Under the pieces are notes generated by a model. The model searched no databases. It was not told the origin of the DNA and saw only the letters and a program-made list of their open reading frames with translations. From the NCBI GenBank assembly GCA_035552595.1, contig DASZKZ010000019.1, positions 1 to 22,355 of the forward strand: 22,355 nt of DNA, in the 5' to 3' direction. Shown here in pieces: positions 22,285 through 22,355 of the stretch. This stretch comes from Aeolococcus sp035552595 (GTDB lineage: Bacteria; Chloroflexota; Dormibacteria; Aeolococcales; Aeolococcaceae). Numbering within the stretch: the stretch's first letter is position 1; each line of letters begins with the position of its first letter. Made by a program: the position numbers and the translations under genes.

Positions 22285-22355
22285 TCACAGCGCACGGGAT
22301 CGGGTGGCGGCGATGCGGACGAGGCGTTCTTCGTCGACGACGATGACCCGTCCCG
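22285..22355 (-). CDS. C-terminal end of a convergent gene (partial, runs off right edge)
   Basis: On the - strand one frame is open from the window edge to a TGA at 22287-22285, ending ten bases from the stop of the upstream + strand gene. The 22 visible residues contain GRVIVVDEERLVRIAATRS. The GRVIVVD-x-x-RLV-x-I part looks like the last strand-turn-strand of a CBS-type module, but this is too short to name. The other frames of this stretch are less protein-like. Confidence 0.4.
   Translation of the reverse strand, partial: GRVIVVDEERLVRIAATRSRAL

Noticed and set aside
1..22355. CRISPR arrays, tRNA or rRNA genes, insertion sequences, integrase or att sites
   Set aside because: I saw no regular spaced repeats, cloverleaf sequences, transposase motifs or terminal inverted repeats. 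The genes fill almost the whole window.

Overview
The window is a dense stretch of bacterial chromosome with very high G+C. Third codon positions are almost always G or C, GTG starts are common, and long spurious open frames run antisense to most genes. Gene content and protein style (indirect amidotransferase GatCAB, PHP-type DnaE, an Lgt-YggT pair, an ApbE with a CVDANTAST motif, several candidate leaderless promoters) suggest a high-GC Terrabacteria lineage. An actinobacterium or a Chloroflexota/Dormibacterota-like organism fits best; I cannot place it more precisely from sequence alone. I see no insertion sequences, phage genes, CRISPR array, rRNA or tRNA.

Layout. The left edge holds the last ~75 residues of a kelch-like, probably exported protein, then a GNAT acetyltransferase. 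An information-processing block follows on the + strand: gatC-gatA-gatB, joined by 4-base GTGA overlaps, and a 23S rRNA uracil-C5 methyltransferase (RlmD/RumA-like). It meets a DedA-family membrane protein convergently at 5320-5330. dnaE, the replicative polymerase, is transcribed divergently from dedA and ends against a convergent lipoprotein/envelope operon on the - strand (RsmC-like methyltransferase, lgt, yggT); a strong hairpin lies between them. A divergently transcribed, possibly leaderless, hybrid sensor kinase comes next.

From 14984 to 18697 a compact - strand operon of five genes encodes an apparent redox system. It contains a small membrane-anchored Pro/Ser/Gly-rich protein, an ApbE flavin transferase, a b-type ferric-reductase-like membrane protein with an extracytoplasmic C-terminal domain, a stand-alone NuoF-like NADH/FMN flavoprotein and a small ferredoxin. 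The last four are coupled by GTGA overlaps. Both iron-sulfur proteins show three, not four, cluster cysteines. The simplest reading is a route for electrons from NAD(P)H through flavin and iron-sulfur centres to membrane hemes and on to an extracytoplasmic acceptor. This is the part of the window most worth a second look.

The right side carries a ~1156-residue protein combining a Cas4/RecB-like Fe-S nuclease, an RNase H-fold exonuclease-like domain and a DNA2/UPF1-like SF1 helicase (TM0106-type). The window ends in the C-terminus of a convergent - strand gene. Genes cover the window almost completely, and no gene-free stretch exceeds about 150 bases.
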